64,000 bases of DNA. Origin: Hymenobacter profundi. GTDB lineage: Bacteria; Bacteroidota; Bacteroidia; Cytophagales; Hymenobacteraceae. The translations under genes were made by a program, and so were the position numbers. Positions 19,010-27,855 of this stretch are shown piece by piece (position 1 is the first letter of the stretch; every line of letters starts with the position of its first letter). The notes under the pieces were generated by a model. The model was not told where the DNA came from. It saw nothing but the letters and a program-made list of their open reading frames with translations, and did no database searches. The stretch lies in the NCBI RefSeq assembly GCF_019334315.1, contig NZ_JAHWGL010000008.1, positions 25,140-89,139 on the forward strand, in the 5' to 3' direction.

Positions 19010-19123
19010 GTCATGTTCCATCTGGCGTCCGCTTATCGAAGCATCTCTACCGTTAGTAACCTCAACGGGTAGCAACAAAGCGGTAGAGATGCTTCGATAA
19101 GCGGACGCCAGATGGAGCATGAC
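19010..19123. repeat. Palindromic repeat of a third family
   Basis: Arms of ~40 bp: GTCATGTTCCATCTGGCGTC leading into CTTATCGAAGCATCTCTACCG, with the near-perfect reverse complement at the far end (one T/C-type difference at GTTCC/GGAGC). Just before it (18951-18997) lies half of another repeat (GAGATGAGAAATCTCGCGTG) with no partner arm, perhaps disrupted. It separates pheT from the coiled-coil gene. Confidence 0.75.
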
Positions 19124-19175
19124 GTTCTAGTTTTATTCTTTCAGAAATTGTAGACAACTAATCTAAAACTGAAAA

Positions 19176-19472
19176 ATGGCTTCCTCCCAGCAACTAGCCC
19201 AACTCGACCGCCTGGAGCGGCAAGTGAACAGCTTAGTGGCTGCCTATCAGCAGGTGCGGGAGGAATTGAGCGATGCCCAAACCACCATTGAGCAGCTGCG
19301 CGCCGATGTGCGCGACCGGGACCGGCAGCTCAAGGATTTCCAGAACCGGGAGAATATCGCTAAACTTGTCAATACCGTAGCAGAGAAACCTGCCCACGTC
19401 AACGAGCTGAAACTGCGCCTCAACGAATACATCCGCGAAATAGATAAGTGCCTTGCCTATTTGAAGGAGTAA
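19176..19472 (+). CDS. Small coiled-coil protein upstream of zapA
   Basis: A 98-residue protein that is almost entirely predicted coiled coil: heptads through LDRLERQVNSLVAAYQQ, EQLRADVRDRDRQLKDF and a C-terminal NELKLRLNEYIREIDKCLAYL. No enzyme motif or signal peptide. It sits 37 bp before zapA. This pheT - coiled-coil gene - zapA - rny order recurs in Bacteroidota, and the resemblance to ZapB-type coiled coils together with the position suggests a cell-division role; that is inference. Confidence 0.85.
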   Translation: MASSQQLAQLDRLERQVNSLVAAYQQVREELSDAQTTIEQLRADVRDRDRQLKDFQNRENIAKLVNTVAEKPAHVNELKLRLNEYIREIDKCLAYLKE

Positions 19473-19509
19473 CGACCTATCCCCATCCACCTAAAAACGC
19501 ACTGCTCGC

Positions 19510-19800
19510 ATGAGCGACTTAGCCATAAAAATTCGTATTGCTGAACGGGAATATCCCATGCGCGTTGCCGCTCCCGATGAGGAGCGCCTGCGCATGGCCG
19601 GTAAGCTGCTGAATGAAAAGCTTAAGGAGTTCCGCGACCAGTACGGCATCCAGGACAAACAGGACCTTTTGGCCATGATTGCCCTAACTACAATGGTCGA
19701 CCGCCTGAAGGTCGGCAAGGAGAAGGACGGCACCGATGCAGCCCTTACCGAGCGCCTCGCGCGCTTGGACGAGCTGCTTTCGTCGCTGGTGCTGGGCTAA
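19510..19800 (+). CDS. zapA: Cell division protein ZapA
   Basis: A 96-residue FtsZ-ring-associated protein. Seen: the N-terminal beta region LAIKIRIAEREYPMRVAAPDEERLRMAGKLL, followed by the helical region DKQDLLAMIALTTMVDRL and a C-terminal coiled-coil stretch. Length and pattern fit ZapA, which bundles FtsZ filaments at midcell. It follows the small coiled-coil gene and precedes rny by 124 bp. Confidence 0.9.
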   Translation: MSDLAIKIRIAEREYPMRVAAPDEERLRMAGKLLNEKLKEFRDQYGIQDKQDLLAMIALTTMVDRLKVGKEKDGTDAALTERLARLDELLSSLVLG

Positions 19801-19886
19801 TCGTAGCCCGGCTTCGGTTTCACGCTTACCCTACCCCTGCGGCAATCGGCTGCGCGGGTGGGCACGCGTTGGACTAGTTTTTTTGT

Positions 19887-19920
19887 TATGGTTTTTATAT
19901 ACCCTTCCCCAAAAACCATA
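19887..19920 (+). promoter_or_regulatory. Inverted repeat just upstream of rny
   Basis: TATGGTTTTT (19887-19896) and AAAAACCATA (19911-19920) are exact reverse complements around a 14-base loop, ending 4 bp before the rny ATG. In the mRNA it would form a hairpin over the ribosome-binding region, a possible control or RNase target site. Function not shown. Confidence 0.5.
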
Positions 19921-19924
19921 GCAC

Positions 19925-21589
19925 ATGTCACCCTATGTTTATATTGCGCTGGCCGCCGTCGTTGCCCTTGTGGCCGGCGTGTTTGTCGGCCGCCTGCTGG
20001 CCGGCAAGGCCCGGCAGGACCATGAGGCCGAGGCTCGCGCTCGCGCCCAACAGCTTCTGCAAGAAGCAGAAGAGAAAGCCAACCGCATCCGCGACGAGCG
20101 GATTCAGCAGTCGAAAGACAAGTTTCGGACCCTCAAGCATGAGTTTGAGCAGGAAAGCCGCCGCCAAAAAGCTGAGCTGGACACTGAGTTGACCCAGCGC
20201 CGCCAAGCCGTAGTGGAGCAGGAGCAGAACATCAAGCAGCTCACGCAAACCACGCAAAAACAGCTCGACCAGATTCAGCGCAAGGAAAAAGAGCTGGACA
20301 CCCTGCGCGACAAGCTCCAGAACGACGCCCAACAACAGCGCGACCGGCTGGATGCCCAGGAAGAAAAGCGCCAGACCACCCACGAAGCCCAGCTAGCGAA
20401 GCTGCAATTGCGTGAGGTAGAGGCCGAAGAGAAGGCCCGCCAAGTGCAGCAGCAGCTTGAAACCATTTCGGGGCTGACGGCCGCCGAAGCTCGCGAGCAA
20501 CTGGTAGAATCGTTGAAAAACGAGGCGCAGCTGCAGGCATCCTCCTACATCAAAGACGTAGTGGCGCAGAGCAAGCTCACGGCCACCAAGGACGCCAAGA
20601 AAGTGGTGCTGGAAACCATTCAGCGCACGGCTGCCGAGCACGCCATTGAGAACTGCGTATCGGTGTTCAACATCGAGTCGGACGACGTGAAGGGCAAGAT
20701 TATCGGCCGCGAGGGTCGGAACATTCGCGCTCTGGAAGCCGCTACCGGCGTGGAGATTATCGTGGATGATACGCCCGAGGCCATCATCATTTCGGGCTTC
20801 GACCCGGTGCGCCGCGAGGTGGCCCGCCTGAGCCTGCACTTGCTGGTGAAGGACGGCCGCATTCACCCGGCTCGCATCGAGGAGATTGTGGCCAAAACCC
20901 GCAAGAACATCGACGAGGAAATTGTGGAAATCGGGGAGAAAACCATCATCGACCTGGGCATTCATGGCCTGCACCCCGAGCTGGTGAAGATGGTCGGGCG
21001 CATGCGTTTCCGCTCATCGTACGGCCAAAACCTGCTCCAGCACTCGCGCGAGGTAGCCAACCTGTGCGCCACCATGGCCGCCGAATTGGGCCTGAACGTG
21101 AAGCACGCTAAACGGGCCGGCCTGCTGCACGACATCGGCAAGGTAAGCACCGAGGAACCCGAGCTGCCCCACGCCATTCTGGGCATGGAGATGGCCAAGA
21201 AGTACAAAGAGCACCCCGATGTGGTAAACGCCATTGGCGCCCACCACGACGAGATGGAGATGACGGCCATGATTGCGCCGCTGGTGCAGGCCTGCGACGC
21301 CATCTCGGGCTCGCGCCCCGGCGCCCGCCGCGAGATGATGGAAAGCTACATCAAGCGTCTGAAGCAGCTGGAAGAAACAGCTGTGTCGTTTGACGGGGTG
21401 TTGCAGTGCTACGCCATTCAGGCGGGTCGCGAGTTGCGCGTGATGGTGAATGCCGAGAACGTGACTGACGACCGCGCCCAGGAGTTGAGCTACGAGATTT
21501 CGCAGAAAATCGAGAAGGAAATGCAGTATCCCGGCCAGATCAAGATTACGGTCATTCGGGAGATGCGCGCCGTTGCCTACGCCAAGTAG
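19925..21589 (+). CDS. rny: Ribonuclease Y
   Basis: Membrane-bound endoribonuclease that starts mRNA decay. Seen: an N-terminal membrane anchor ([18 protein letters not shown]), a long coiled coil (about 30-205), a KH domain with the GREG loop ([16 protein letters not shown], about 255-272) and an HD domain with [24 protein letters not shown] and [29 protein letters not shown]. At 554 residues it is full length for the family. Odd: everything from codon ~270 to the terminator is repeated exactly at 47510-48393. An inverted repeat precedes the ATG by 4 bp. Confidence 0.98.
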   Translation: MSPYVYIALAAVVALVAGVFVGRLLAGKARQDHEAEARARAQQLLQEAEEKANRIRDERIQQSKDKFRTLKHEFEQESRRQKAELDTELTQRRQAVVEQEQNIKQLTQTTQKQLDQIQRKEKELDTLRDKLQNDAQQQRDRLDAQEEKRQTTHEAQLAKLQLREVEAEEKARQVQQQLETISGLTAAEAREQLVESLKNEAQLQASSYIKDVVAQSKLTATKDAKKVVLETIQRTAAEHAIENCVSVFNIESDDVKGKIIGREGRNIRALEAATGVEIIVDDTPEAIIISGFDPVRREVARLSLHLLVKDGRIHPARIEEIVAKTRKNIDEEIVEIGEKTIIDLGIHGLHPELVKMVGRMRFRSSYGQNLLQHSREVANLCATMAAELGLNVKHAKRAGLLHDIGKVSTEEPELPHAILGMEMAKKYKEHPDVVNAIGAHHDEMEMTAMIAPLVQACDAISGSRPGARREMMESYIKRLKQLEETAVSFDGVLQCYAIQAGRELRVMVNAENVTDDRAQELSYEISQKIEKEMQYPGQIKITVIREMRAVAYAK

Positions 21590-21615
21590 GGTAGGGCAAC
21601 AAGCAAAAAAAGGCC
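20732..21615 (+). repeat. Long direct repeat, copy A (3' half of rny)
   Basis: This 884-bp stretch reads the same as 47510-48393 at every position I compared (offset 26778). It starts at CTGGAAG in the KH domain and runs past the rny stop to AAAAAAAGGCC in the terminator. The two copies diverge on both sides. Confidence 0.93.
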
Positions 21616-21647
21616 GCTGCAACGAGAGTTGCGACGGCCTTTTTGCT
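21605..21647 (+). terminator. Terminator of rny
   Basis: A hairpin with arms GGCCGCTGCAAC and GTTGCGACGGCC (two central mismatches), loop GAGA, and flanking A and T runs. It differs at several bases from the matching hairpin after the rny fragment at 48.4 kb. Confidence 0.85.
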
Positions 21648-21839
21648 TTGCCACAGTTAGCCATTACCTAAGTGATACAGGTTAAACAAAGCAGCTTATT
21701 AACCTGAGATAGGATTGGGTAGTCTAATACAAACGCGTCTCAAAACGATCTAAAAACAAATAATCTAAGAATAATACATTAAACTTGCTCACGCAATGCA
21801 TAGCTAAGTGGCTTCGGGCATGGTGAATAACAAAATAAA

Positions 21840-23369
21840 ATGAATCAAAATACAGTATTGCAAGGCACCAGAAACGATAAATGGTTTGATACTCTGCACC
21901 TCAAAGATGGTCTGAAAGATCGATCTATCAGAGGCGGAGTAAGCACAATGGCAGGACAAATTATTCTGTTTTTGATGTCGACTGCACAGACTGTTATTCT
22001 AGCTCGGCTACTGTTACCTGAAGATTATGGTTTGGTAGCTATGGTAAGTAGCGTAACGGGATTTATTATTATTTTTAAAGACCTAGGATTATCATCTGCT
22101 ATTATTCAGCGAGAAGAATTAACACAAAGTGAAGTAAGCTCAGTCTTTTGGGTAAATGTTTTTATTAGTTTTTTAATAGCATTAGTAGTTGCTGTATTAG
22201 CACCAGCTATAGCGAGTTTTTACCATGAACAACGTCTATTAAATATTACGTTGGTTGCCGCTTTGACTATATTCATAGCGGGGTTGTCGCTACAACACAA
22301 TGCTTTGCTAAAAAGGCAGATGTATTTTAATAGTTTGGCCCTATTGCAGTTAGTTACTGTTGGTCTAAACTTATTGATTGGGGTTTTGCTGGCTTGGTTG
22401 GGATTTGGTTATTGGGCGCTTGTGATGCAAGGGTTAGTATTAGCAGCATTGCAGACAATAGCCTTATGGATTTTGTGTGATTGGAGGCCTGACCTAACAT
22501 TTAAAAAATCTGAAACGGGTTCATTTTTAAAGTTTGGCGCCGGTATTACAGGTTTTGATGTAGTAAATCACTTCTCCAGAAATATGGATAATGTGTTTAT
22601 TGGCCGTTTTGTAGGTTCAGTAGCGCTTGGGCTATATTCTAAAGCGTATCAGCTTCTTATGTTACCTATCACACAGCTGCGAAATCCGCTAAATTCGGTA
22701 GCTATTCCTGCCTTAAGCTCACTACAGAGTGACAAGGAAAAATATAGGAGTTTCTACTTTAGGTATCTATTTATTTTAGCATTCTTTTCGATGCCGATGA
22801 TTGTATATCTTGGTGTTTTTTCCAATGAATTAATTTTACTTATCCTAGGAGAACAGTGGGCAGATGCTGGTCCTATTTTTCAAGTATTAGCTATTTCTGC
22901 TTTTATCCAACCGGTAGCAAGTACGCCAAGCTTGGTTTTAATAACTACTGGTAGTGTAAAAAAATACTTCGTAATAGGGGTAATTAACGCTTTTTTTATG
23001 GTAGCAGGCTTTGCAATAGGAGTTTTTCTAGATGGTGTTCGAGGGGTTGCTATTGCACAGGGTATAGTAGGATATACATTGTTTGTGCCCGTGTTATACT
23101 ATATTCTTAATCAAAGCCCGATTAGCGCAATGGCCTTTTTAAAAGAAATAACCTTACCAGCAGCTTTCTCAGTGACTAGCGGTATAGCAATGGCTGTCTA
23201 TGGTATTTTACTGCAACGGTATAATATAGCATTGCCACTAGTATGGTATTGTATATGCGGTTTTATAGTTGGTGCGTTCGTTTACCTAACTTTGATGATT
23301 ACATTTTCTTCTACTAGAAGAAAGGTTGCGGCAATTGTTGAAATGGCACAATCTATTAAAAAGAAATAA
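21840..23369 (+). CDS. Polysaccharide flippase (Wzx/MOP family)
   Basis: A 509-residue inner-membrane protein with about 12-14 hydrophobic helices. Seen: the early segment GGVSTMAGQIILFLMSTAQTVILARLL-PEDYGLVAMV, typical of the Polysacc_synt / WzxC branch of the MOP superfamily, and NHFSRNMDNVFIGRF-GSVALGLYSKAYQLL in the middle, another hallmark. It would flip lipid-linked oligosaccharide repeat units to the periplasm. It starts the island, is strongly AT-rich in codon use and is followed 12 bp later by a glycosyltransferase. Confidence 0.93.
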   Translation: MNQNTVLQGTRNDKWFDTLHLKDGLKDRSIRGGVSTMAGQIILFLMSTAQTVILARLLLPEDYGLVAMVSSVTGFIIIFKDLGLSSAIIQREELTQSEVSSVFWVNVFISFLIALVVAVLAPAIASFYHEQRLLNITLVAALTIFIAGLSLQHNALLKRQMYFNSLALLQLVTVGLNLLIGVLLAWLGFGYWALVMQGLVLAALQTIALWILCDWRPDLTFKKSETGSFLKFGAGITGFDVVNHFSRNMDNVFIGRFVGSVALGLYSKAYQLLMLPITQLRNPLNSVAIPALSSLQSDKEKYRSFYFRYLFILAFFSMPMIVYLGVFSNELILLILGEQWADAGPIFQVLAISAFIQPVASTPSLVLITTGSVKKYFVIGVINAFFMVAGFAIGVFLDGVRGVAIAQGIVGYTLFVPVLYYILNQSPISAMAFLKEITLPAAFSVTSGIAMAVYGILLQRYNIALPLVWYCICGFIVGAFVYLTLMITFSSTRRKVAAIVEMAQSIKKK

Positions 23370-23381
23370 TTTAATTCCCAC

Positions 23382-24437
23382 ATGAGCAAATTTGGAATTT
23401 TAGCTTGGCCTGGCTTCTCTACAAAAAAAGACAATCCTTATAACTATATACTTTACAAAAGTATTGAAGAAGAAAATTGTGTAGTATATGATTTTGTTTT
23501 TTCATTGAAAAGCGTGATTAAGCATATTTTAAATGTTAATTATAAAGTATTTCATATACATTGGCCTACTTATGTATTATTCGGAAATAATGAGCGTAAA
23601 GCAAATATTAGAATGAATATTCTGTTTTTATTTATTAAATATATAAAAATGCGAGGAGTAAAAGTAGTGTGGACTGTTCATAACTTAGAAGCACATGAAG
23701 GTAATTTTCCCGATCTTCAGAAAAGTCTTGCGAATTTTATGTATAGGCAAACGGATGGATTTATTAGCCTTAATAAGCCTGGGTTGTATATTATAAAGGA
23801 GATGAGCAGTAATCAGGCGAATCAACGGTATGTCCATTTAGCACATCCACATTACAAAGAGTATTACACTAACAGTATTACTAAATTACAAGCGAGAAAG
23901 AAGCTAGAAATACCTGAAGATAAGTTTGTTTTCCTGTTCTTAGGGCAGATAAGACCTTACAAAAATGTAACAGGACTCATTGAGGCTTATAATAAAATGG
24001 ATAACACAAATACCTTACTACTTATAGCAGGGAAGGTGCATAAAGATATGATAGGGGTACTTAATGATATAGAAATTAACAAGAATATAGTATTGTATGA
24101 TTCATTCATAAAAGATGAAGAGTTGCAAACTTATTTTAACTGCGCTGATTTAGTAGTTACACCGTATGATAAAGTATTTAATTCTGGGTCTATTTTCCTT
24201 AACCTTAGCTTTAATCGCCCAACATTAGCTTCTGATTCAGGGGCCTTGGAGGAGTTAAGTAATGTAGTTGGGACCGAGTGGATTAAATTGTATAAGGGTG
24301 CGCTTTCTGCGGATCATTTAATGAATTGTATGAGGGACGTTACTACTAGATTAGAAGGCAAGCCGAATCTTATTGCATTTGAACCAAAAATTATTGCACG
24401 TAACACTGTTGCCTTCTATAAGTCGCTTTTTTTATAA
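23382..24437 (+). CDS. Glycosyltransferase (GT-B fold, family 4-like)
   Basis: A 351-residue cytosolic glycosyltransferase. Seen: an N-terminal domain with HIHWPTYVLF and VVWTVHNLEAHEG, a central FLFLGQIRPYKNVTGLIEAYNKM block typical of the GT4 nucleotide-sugar domain, and a C-terminal CADLVVTPYDKVFNSG...LNLSFNRPTLASDSGALEEL. It lacks the strict E-x7-E but keeps the fold pattern. Donor and acceptor are unknown. It forms a two-gene unit with the flippase, in the same AT-rich style. A hairpin terminator lies ~210 bp downstream. Confidence 0.85.
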   Translation: MSKFGILAWPGFSTKKDNPYNYILYKSIEEENCVVYDFVFSLKSVIKHILNVNYKVFHIHWPTYVLFGNNERKANIRMNILFLFIKYIKMRGVKVVWTVHNLEAHEGNFPDLQKSLANFMYRQTDGFISLNKPGLYIIKEMSSNQANQRYVHLAHPHYKEYYTNSITKLQARKKLEIPEDKFVFLFLGQIRPYKNVTGLIEAYNKMDNTNTLLLIAGKVHKDMIGVLNDIEINKNIVLYDSFIKDEELQTYFNCADLVVTPYDKVFNSGSIFLNLSFNRPTLASDSGALEELSNVVGTEWIKLYKGALSADHLMNCMRDVTTRLEGKPNLIAFEPKIIARNTVAFYKSLFL

Positions 24438-25100
24438 GCGTTGCATATTAGGCGACACTGCATCGGATATTACAAGAAGAAATTATTGAGACTGAAATAG
24501 TGTGCATGCAATACAATTTAGTGTTGGAAACGTGCTAACATTAAAAATGCCAGAATAACAGTGAGTTATAAAATTTTGTCATTTTTTACTTAAAATGACC
24601 GTTTGAGTTTGCTGTATTCAGCAACAGAAAATGAGTGAAAATTATATGTAGTCCGTTGCACCGGCATATGCCGCGCAACGGACTTTTATTTTGCCCTTAC
24701 TTCTGTATACACATCAACTAGAAGCTGTGTAACGCCATTTTTTGCCGCTTAATAGCTCCATTCGATCGTCAACTTTTGCATCTCTACTTGCTTTTTTAAA
24801 TAGGAAATGAGCGGAAAAGTTGATGTCTAAATACAGGCTGTAAAGGGGGGCAATCCTTACGCGAGCAGAGATAAATTTCTATAAGTCGTCAAAATTGAAT
24901 TTAGCTAGTATGAGAAATGTGCAAACATACTTCTATATTTGCTCATAGGACTCAAGATGTATAGTTGCGAAATTTGTGGGTATTTGCTCTTTATTGCATC
25001 TTTTAGTCTAGTATTATCTAAGTAAATCTATATTCTTTTGAATATAGTTCAAATTGTAATTTTTTAATAGTTTTTTCATTCACAAAAAAATACCATTTTT
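24438..25100. other. AT-rich intergenic region
   Basis: 663 bp without a convincing gene. It holds a terminator hairpin at 24651-24690, a TATATTTG possible -7 element at 24934-24941 and long A/T tracts before the glycoside hydrolase start. Nothing else was seen. Confidence 0.6.
24651..24690 (+). terminator. Terminator-like hairpin after the flippase unit
   Basis: Arms GTCCGTTGC and GCAACGGAC around CATATG-containing loop sequence, followed by TTTTATTTTG. Confidence 0.75.
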
Positions 25101-27524
25101 TTGAGACGTTTCATTTCACTCTTGTTGTTGATTGTTGGCATCGCTGCTCCATATAGCTACAGTCAAGCACCCACGCGGAATGCGAATTCTTACGTCCGGC
25201 CTTATGGAGAGGCTTTCCAGTATGGTATCAACCTTGGCTACTATGGCAATGGTTGGGACGACGAAGGTTTGGCAACTGCGGCCCAAACGTTAGGGGTGCG
25301 TTCCGTACGCCCAACTTTACCCGACTATTTCGTAGAGAAATACGGCTTTGGCATTCGAGCCAATACCTTCAAGGTTTACACAGACGAACTTGGGATGAAG
25401 GAGATTACCTGCTTCATAGGAGAGCCATCGGCAGCCCACCTTGATAAGACTACTTACTTGGGTAGTAGTGGCCCATCAAAGGTGTTTGCAAATCTGTATG
25501 AGCCTATTTGGACTAGCAATGGCAGCGTGAATCCCAATAACTATTATGCTTATTATATGTACCAGCTGTTGCAAACATACGGTGATAAGGTGCGTTTCTG
25601 GGAAATAGTAAACGAGCCTGACTACACCTTCATAGGTAACAAGGATGTATGGTTGAGCCGTGCGCCGTCGCCGGCGGAATTGCCCAACTTGCGGGCTCCT
25701 TTCTATTACTATATCCGAATGCTGCGCATTAGCTATGAGGTGGTAAAGAAGTACCGTCCCGATGCCTACGTGACTACTGGTGGCATTGGCTACCCGCAAT
25801 TTCTGGACGCGTTATTACGTTACTCCGACAACCCTAATGGTGGGTCCATAACGGCGCAGTATCCCAATACCGGCGGGGCGTATTTAGATGCTGTGAGCTT
25901 CCACACCTACCCGGCTTATTCGTTGCACAAGTGGGATAACAGTATTGGCGGGTTTCGTTACTTCCGGACTTCAGACTACGCTGCTGAACGAGTAATTCAG
26001 GAAGAGCAGGCGATGGTTGATGTGCTGAATCGATATGGTTATAATGGCACTAAGTATCCAGCCAAGCATATAATTATGACGGAAACCAATGTAAGTCGCC
26101 GCACCTCTGACGACCGGATAAGCACGGACGAGATGCAGCGCAACTTTGGAATAAAGATGTTGGTGCAAGCCCAGAAAAATAGAATTAGACAGTTATACTT
26201 CTATCATTTGGGCGAGTCTATAAACACTCCAGCGGCCAGCATATCCGTATCGCGTGGTGACGCGCTAGACTTGATGGGCTTTTACGAAAACCTGAAGCGA
26301 GATGCCCCAGGTCAGCAGAGGACTACGCAATTAGGGCAGGGGTTTGCTACTACGTCCAAATTACTGTATGGTTTCTCCTACGATGCCGCACGTACAGCTG
26401 CCTTAACGCTACCCGCCAATGCCAATGGAGCAGCTTTTCGTAAAGATAATAGCTACGTGTACGTGCTGTGGGCCAAGGCGCTGACTGATAAATCAGAGTA
26501 TGCTAAGGTTACCTACTCTTTTCCGGCGGCCTTGGGACTAAAGACAGTGAAACGTTATGAATGGAACTTCTCCTCCACAAACGCTAGCTCTATCCAGCAA
26601 GCGCAGGAAATTACGTTAAGTGGTACTCCCGCATTCTTCGTAGAAGACGCCGCGTCGCAGGTTGTAGCACCAGCTCCTCCAGTAGCCTCAAGTGGCTGTG
26701 ATAACACCGGTACGCTTCTTCGCGAGCAGTGGAACAATGTAAAGGGAGCTACTACGGCAGATATCCCTGTTACTAAGCTTCCTAATAGCAGCAGCCAGCT
26801 TACATCGTTTGCGGCCTCCAATCAGTATGGCAATAATCACGGCGCCCGCCTGCGCGGCTATATTTGTCCGCCGCAAAATGGGGCCTACACATTCTGGGTG
26901 ACTGGTGATGATGCTGCTGACCTTTTCCTCAGCTCCGACGATGACCCCGCACACAAAGTGCGGATTGCCAGCAGCACGGGCTGGCGCGCCTCAGCATACG
27001 ACTGGTACCGCTCTTCGGAGCAGAAGTCGGCACCGATACAGCTGCAAACCGGGCGGCGCTACTACGTAGAAGTATTGCATAAGCAGTCGTGGGGAACAGG
27101 CTTTGTTGCTGTAGCTTGGCAGCGGCCCGATGGCTCCCGTCAGCAGCCTATTTCGGGCTCAGTGCTGATTCCCTTTGTACCAGTTACCAGCAGTCAGCTA
27201 ACGGCAACGGCAACCGTAGCATCAGCCACGCTAAATGATACTATTGATAATAGCGCACCTGCTACTAATCTGAACATTTATCCTAATCCTTTCAGTAAGC
27301 AAGCTACTGTGCAATTCAGTGTCCAGCAACGAAGTCAAGTTACATTAGCACTTTACAACCTGACTGGTCAACAAATCCGTTCGCTATTTGATGGGCAGGT
27401 GGAAGCTGGCGTTCAGAATAGCGTTTCGATGGAATCTGTGGGCTTGAGTAACGGGCTATATATAGTGCGTTTGGTGACTGGAACGGAGGTAGTAAGTCAG
27501 AAGGTAAGCTACGCCGGTGAATAA
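25101..27524 (+). CDS. Secreted glycoside hydrolase with PA14-like and type IX sorting domains
   Basis: A 807-residue secreted enzyme. Seen: a signal peptide (ISLLLLIVGIAAPYSYSQ); a TIM-barrel-like catalytic part (about 30-460) with WEIVNEPD (acid/base E172) and IIMTETNVS (nucleophile E328), the clan GH-A pattern; a PA14-like domain (about 535-700: GTLLREQWNNV, NGAYTFWVTGDDAADLFLS, YYVEVLHKQ); and a C-terminal type IX secretion tail (LNIYPNPFSKQATVQFS ... GLYIVRLVTG). The start codon is TTG. GH family number cannot be fixed by eye. Located inside the polysaccharide locus, it may trim or degrade the polymer. Confidence 0.88.
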   Translation: MRRFISLLLLIVGIAAPYSYSQAPTRNANSYVRPYGEAFQYGINLGYYGNGWDDEGLATAAQTLGVRSVRPTLPDYFVEKYGFGIRANTFKVYTDELGMKEITCFIGEPSAAHLDKTTYLGSSGPSKVFANLYEPIWTSNGSVNPNNYYAYYMYQLLQTYGDKVRFWEIVNEPDYTFIGNKDVWLSRAPSPAELPNLRAPFYYYIRMLRISYEVVKKYRPDAYVTTGGIGYPQFLDALLRYSDNPNGGSITAQYPNTGGAYLDAVSFHTYPAYSLHKWDNSIGGFRYFRTSDYAAERVIQEEQAMVDVLNRYGYNGTKYPAKHIIMTETNVSRRTSDDRISTDEMQRNFGIKMLVQAQKNRIRQLYFYHLGESINTPAASISVSRGDALDLMGFYENLKRDAPGQQRTTQLGQGFATTSKLLYGFSYDAARTAALTLPANANGAAFRKDNSYVYVLWAKALTDKSEYAKVTYSFPAALGLKTVKRYEWNFSSTNASSIQQAQEITLSGTPAFFVEDAASQVVAPAPPVASSGCDNTGTLLREQWNNVKGATTADIPVTKLPNSSSQLTSFAASNQYGNNHGARLRGYICPPQNGAYTFWVTGDDAADLFLSSDDDPAHKVRIASSTGWRASAYDWYRSSEQKSAPIQLQTGRRYYVEVLHKQSWGTGFVAVAWQRPDGSRQQPISGSVLIPFVPVTSSQLTATATVASATLNDTIDNSAPATNLNIYPNPFSKQATVQFSVQQRSQVTLALYNLTGQQIRSLFDGQVEAGVQNSVSMESVGLSNGLYIVRLVTGTEVVSQKVSYAGE

Positions 27525-27595
27525 GGCACAATAAATGGCTAAAACTTTCGAGATATGGCTTCCTAAATAATTATGCGGCCACCACGCTATCTAGA

Positions 27596-27696
27596 AAACG
27601 AAATGGCGGGGTAAGCACGTAGCGACCGAAGATCGATGGGCTATTACGAAACCTATCGATCTTCAGTCGCTATGTGCTTACCCCGCCATTTCGTTT
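27596..27696. repeat. Palindrome after the glycoside hydrolase
   Basis: Arms AAACGAAATGGCGGGGTAAG and its reverse complement continue into AGCGAC / GTCGCT and GATCGAT / ATCGATC around a short loop. About 100 bp overall; it probably terminates the hydrolase transcript. Its sequence is unlike the core-region repeat families. Confidence 0.75.
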
Positions 27697-27737
27697 ATAT
27701 AAGCTAAGTCACTTACTAGATCTAAAAGGCGGTGGAT

Positions 27738-27745
27738 TATATTTG
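27738..27745 (+). promoter_or_regulatory. -7 promoter element (TATATTTG) of the hybrid kinase
   Basis: A TAnnTTTG match 111 bp before the kinase ATG. No clear -33 motif seen. Confidence 0.4.
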
Positions 27746-27855
27746 ATCCATGCTTCTCGTAGTCGCGAAGCATGTTTAATAAAGCTAGTATAGTCGGCCT
27801 CCTGAGAGAAATTGCTGTTTTCTATACGTGATGAATTTTTGATTTACCCTCTCTC

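Larger units (their letters stand above)
27525..27855. other. Intergenic region before the hybrid kinase
   Basis: 331 bp with no gene. It contains a long palindrome (27596-27696), a TATATTTG -7 element (27738-27745) and a small inverted repeat CATGCTTC/GAAGCATG (27751-27774) in the leader. Confidence 0.65.

Noticed and set aside
19801..19924. Possible 6S RNA between zapA and rny
   Set aside because: 6S RNA is often next to zapA in other phyla, but this 124-bp gap shows no long bulged hairpin of 6S type; only the 10-bp inverted repeat is visible.
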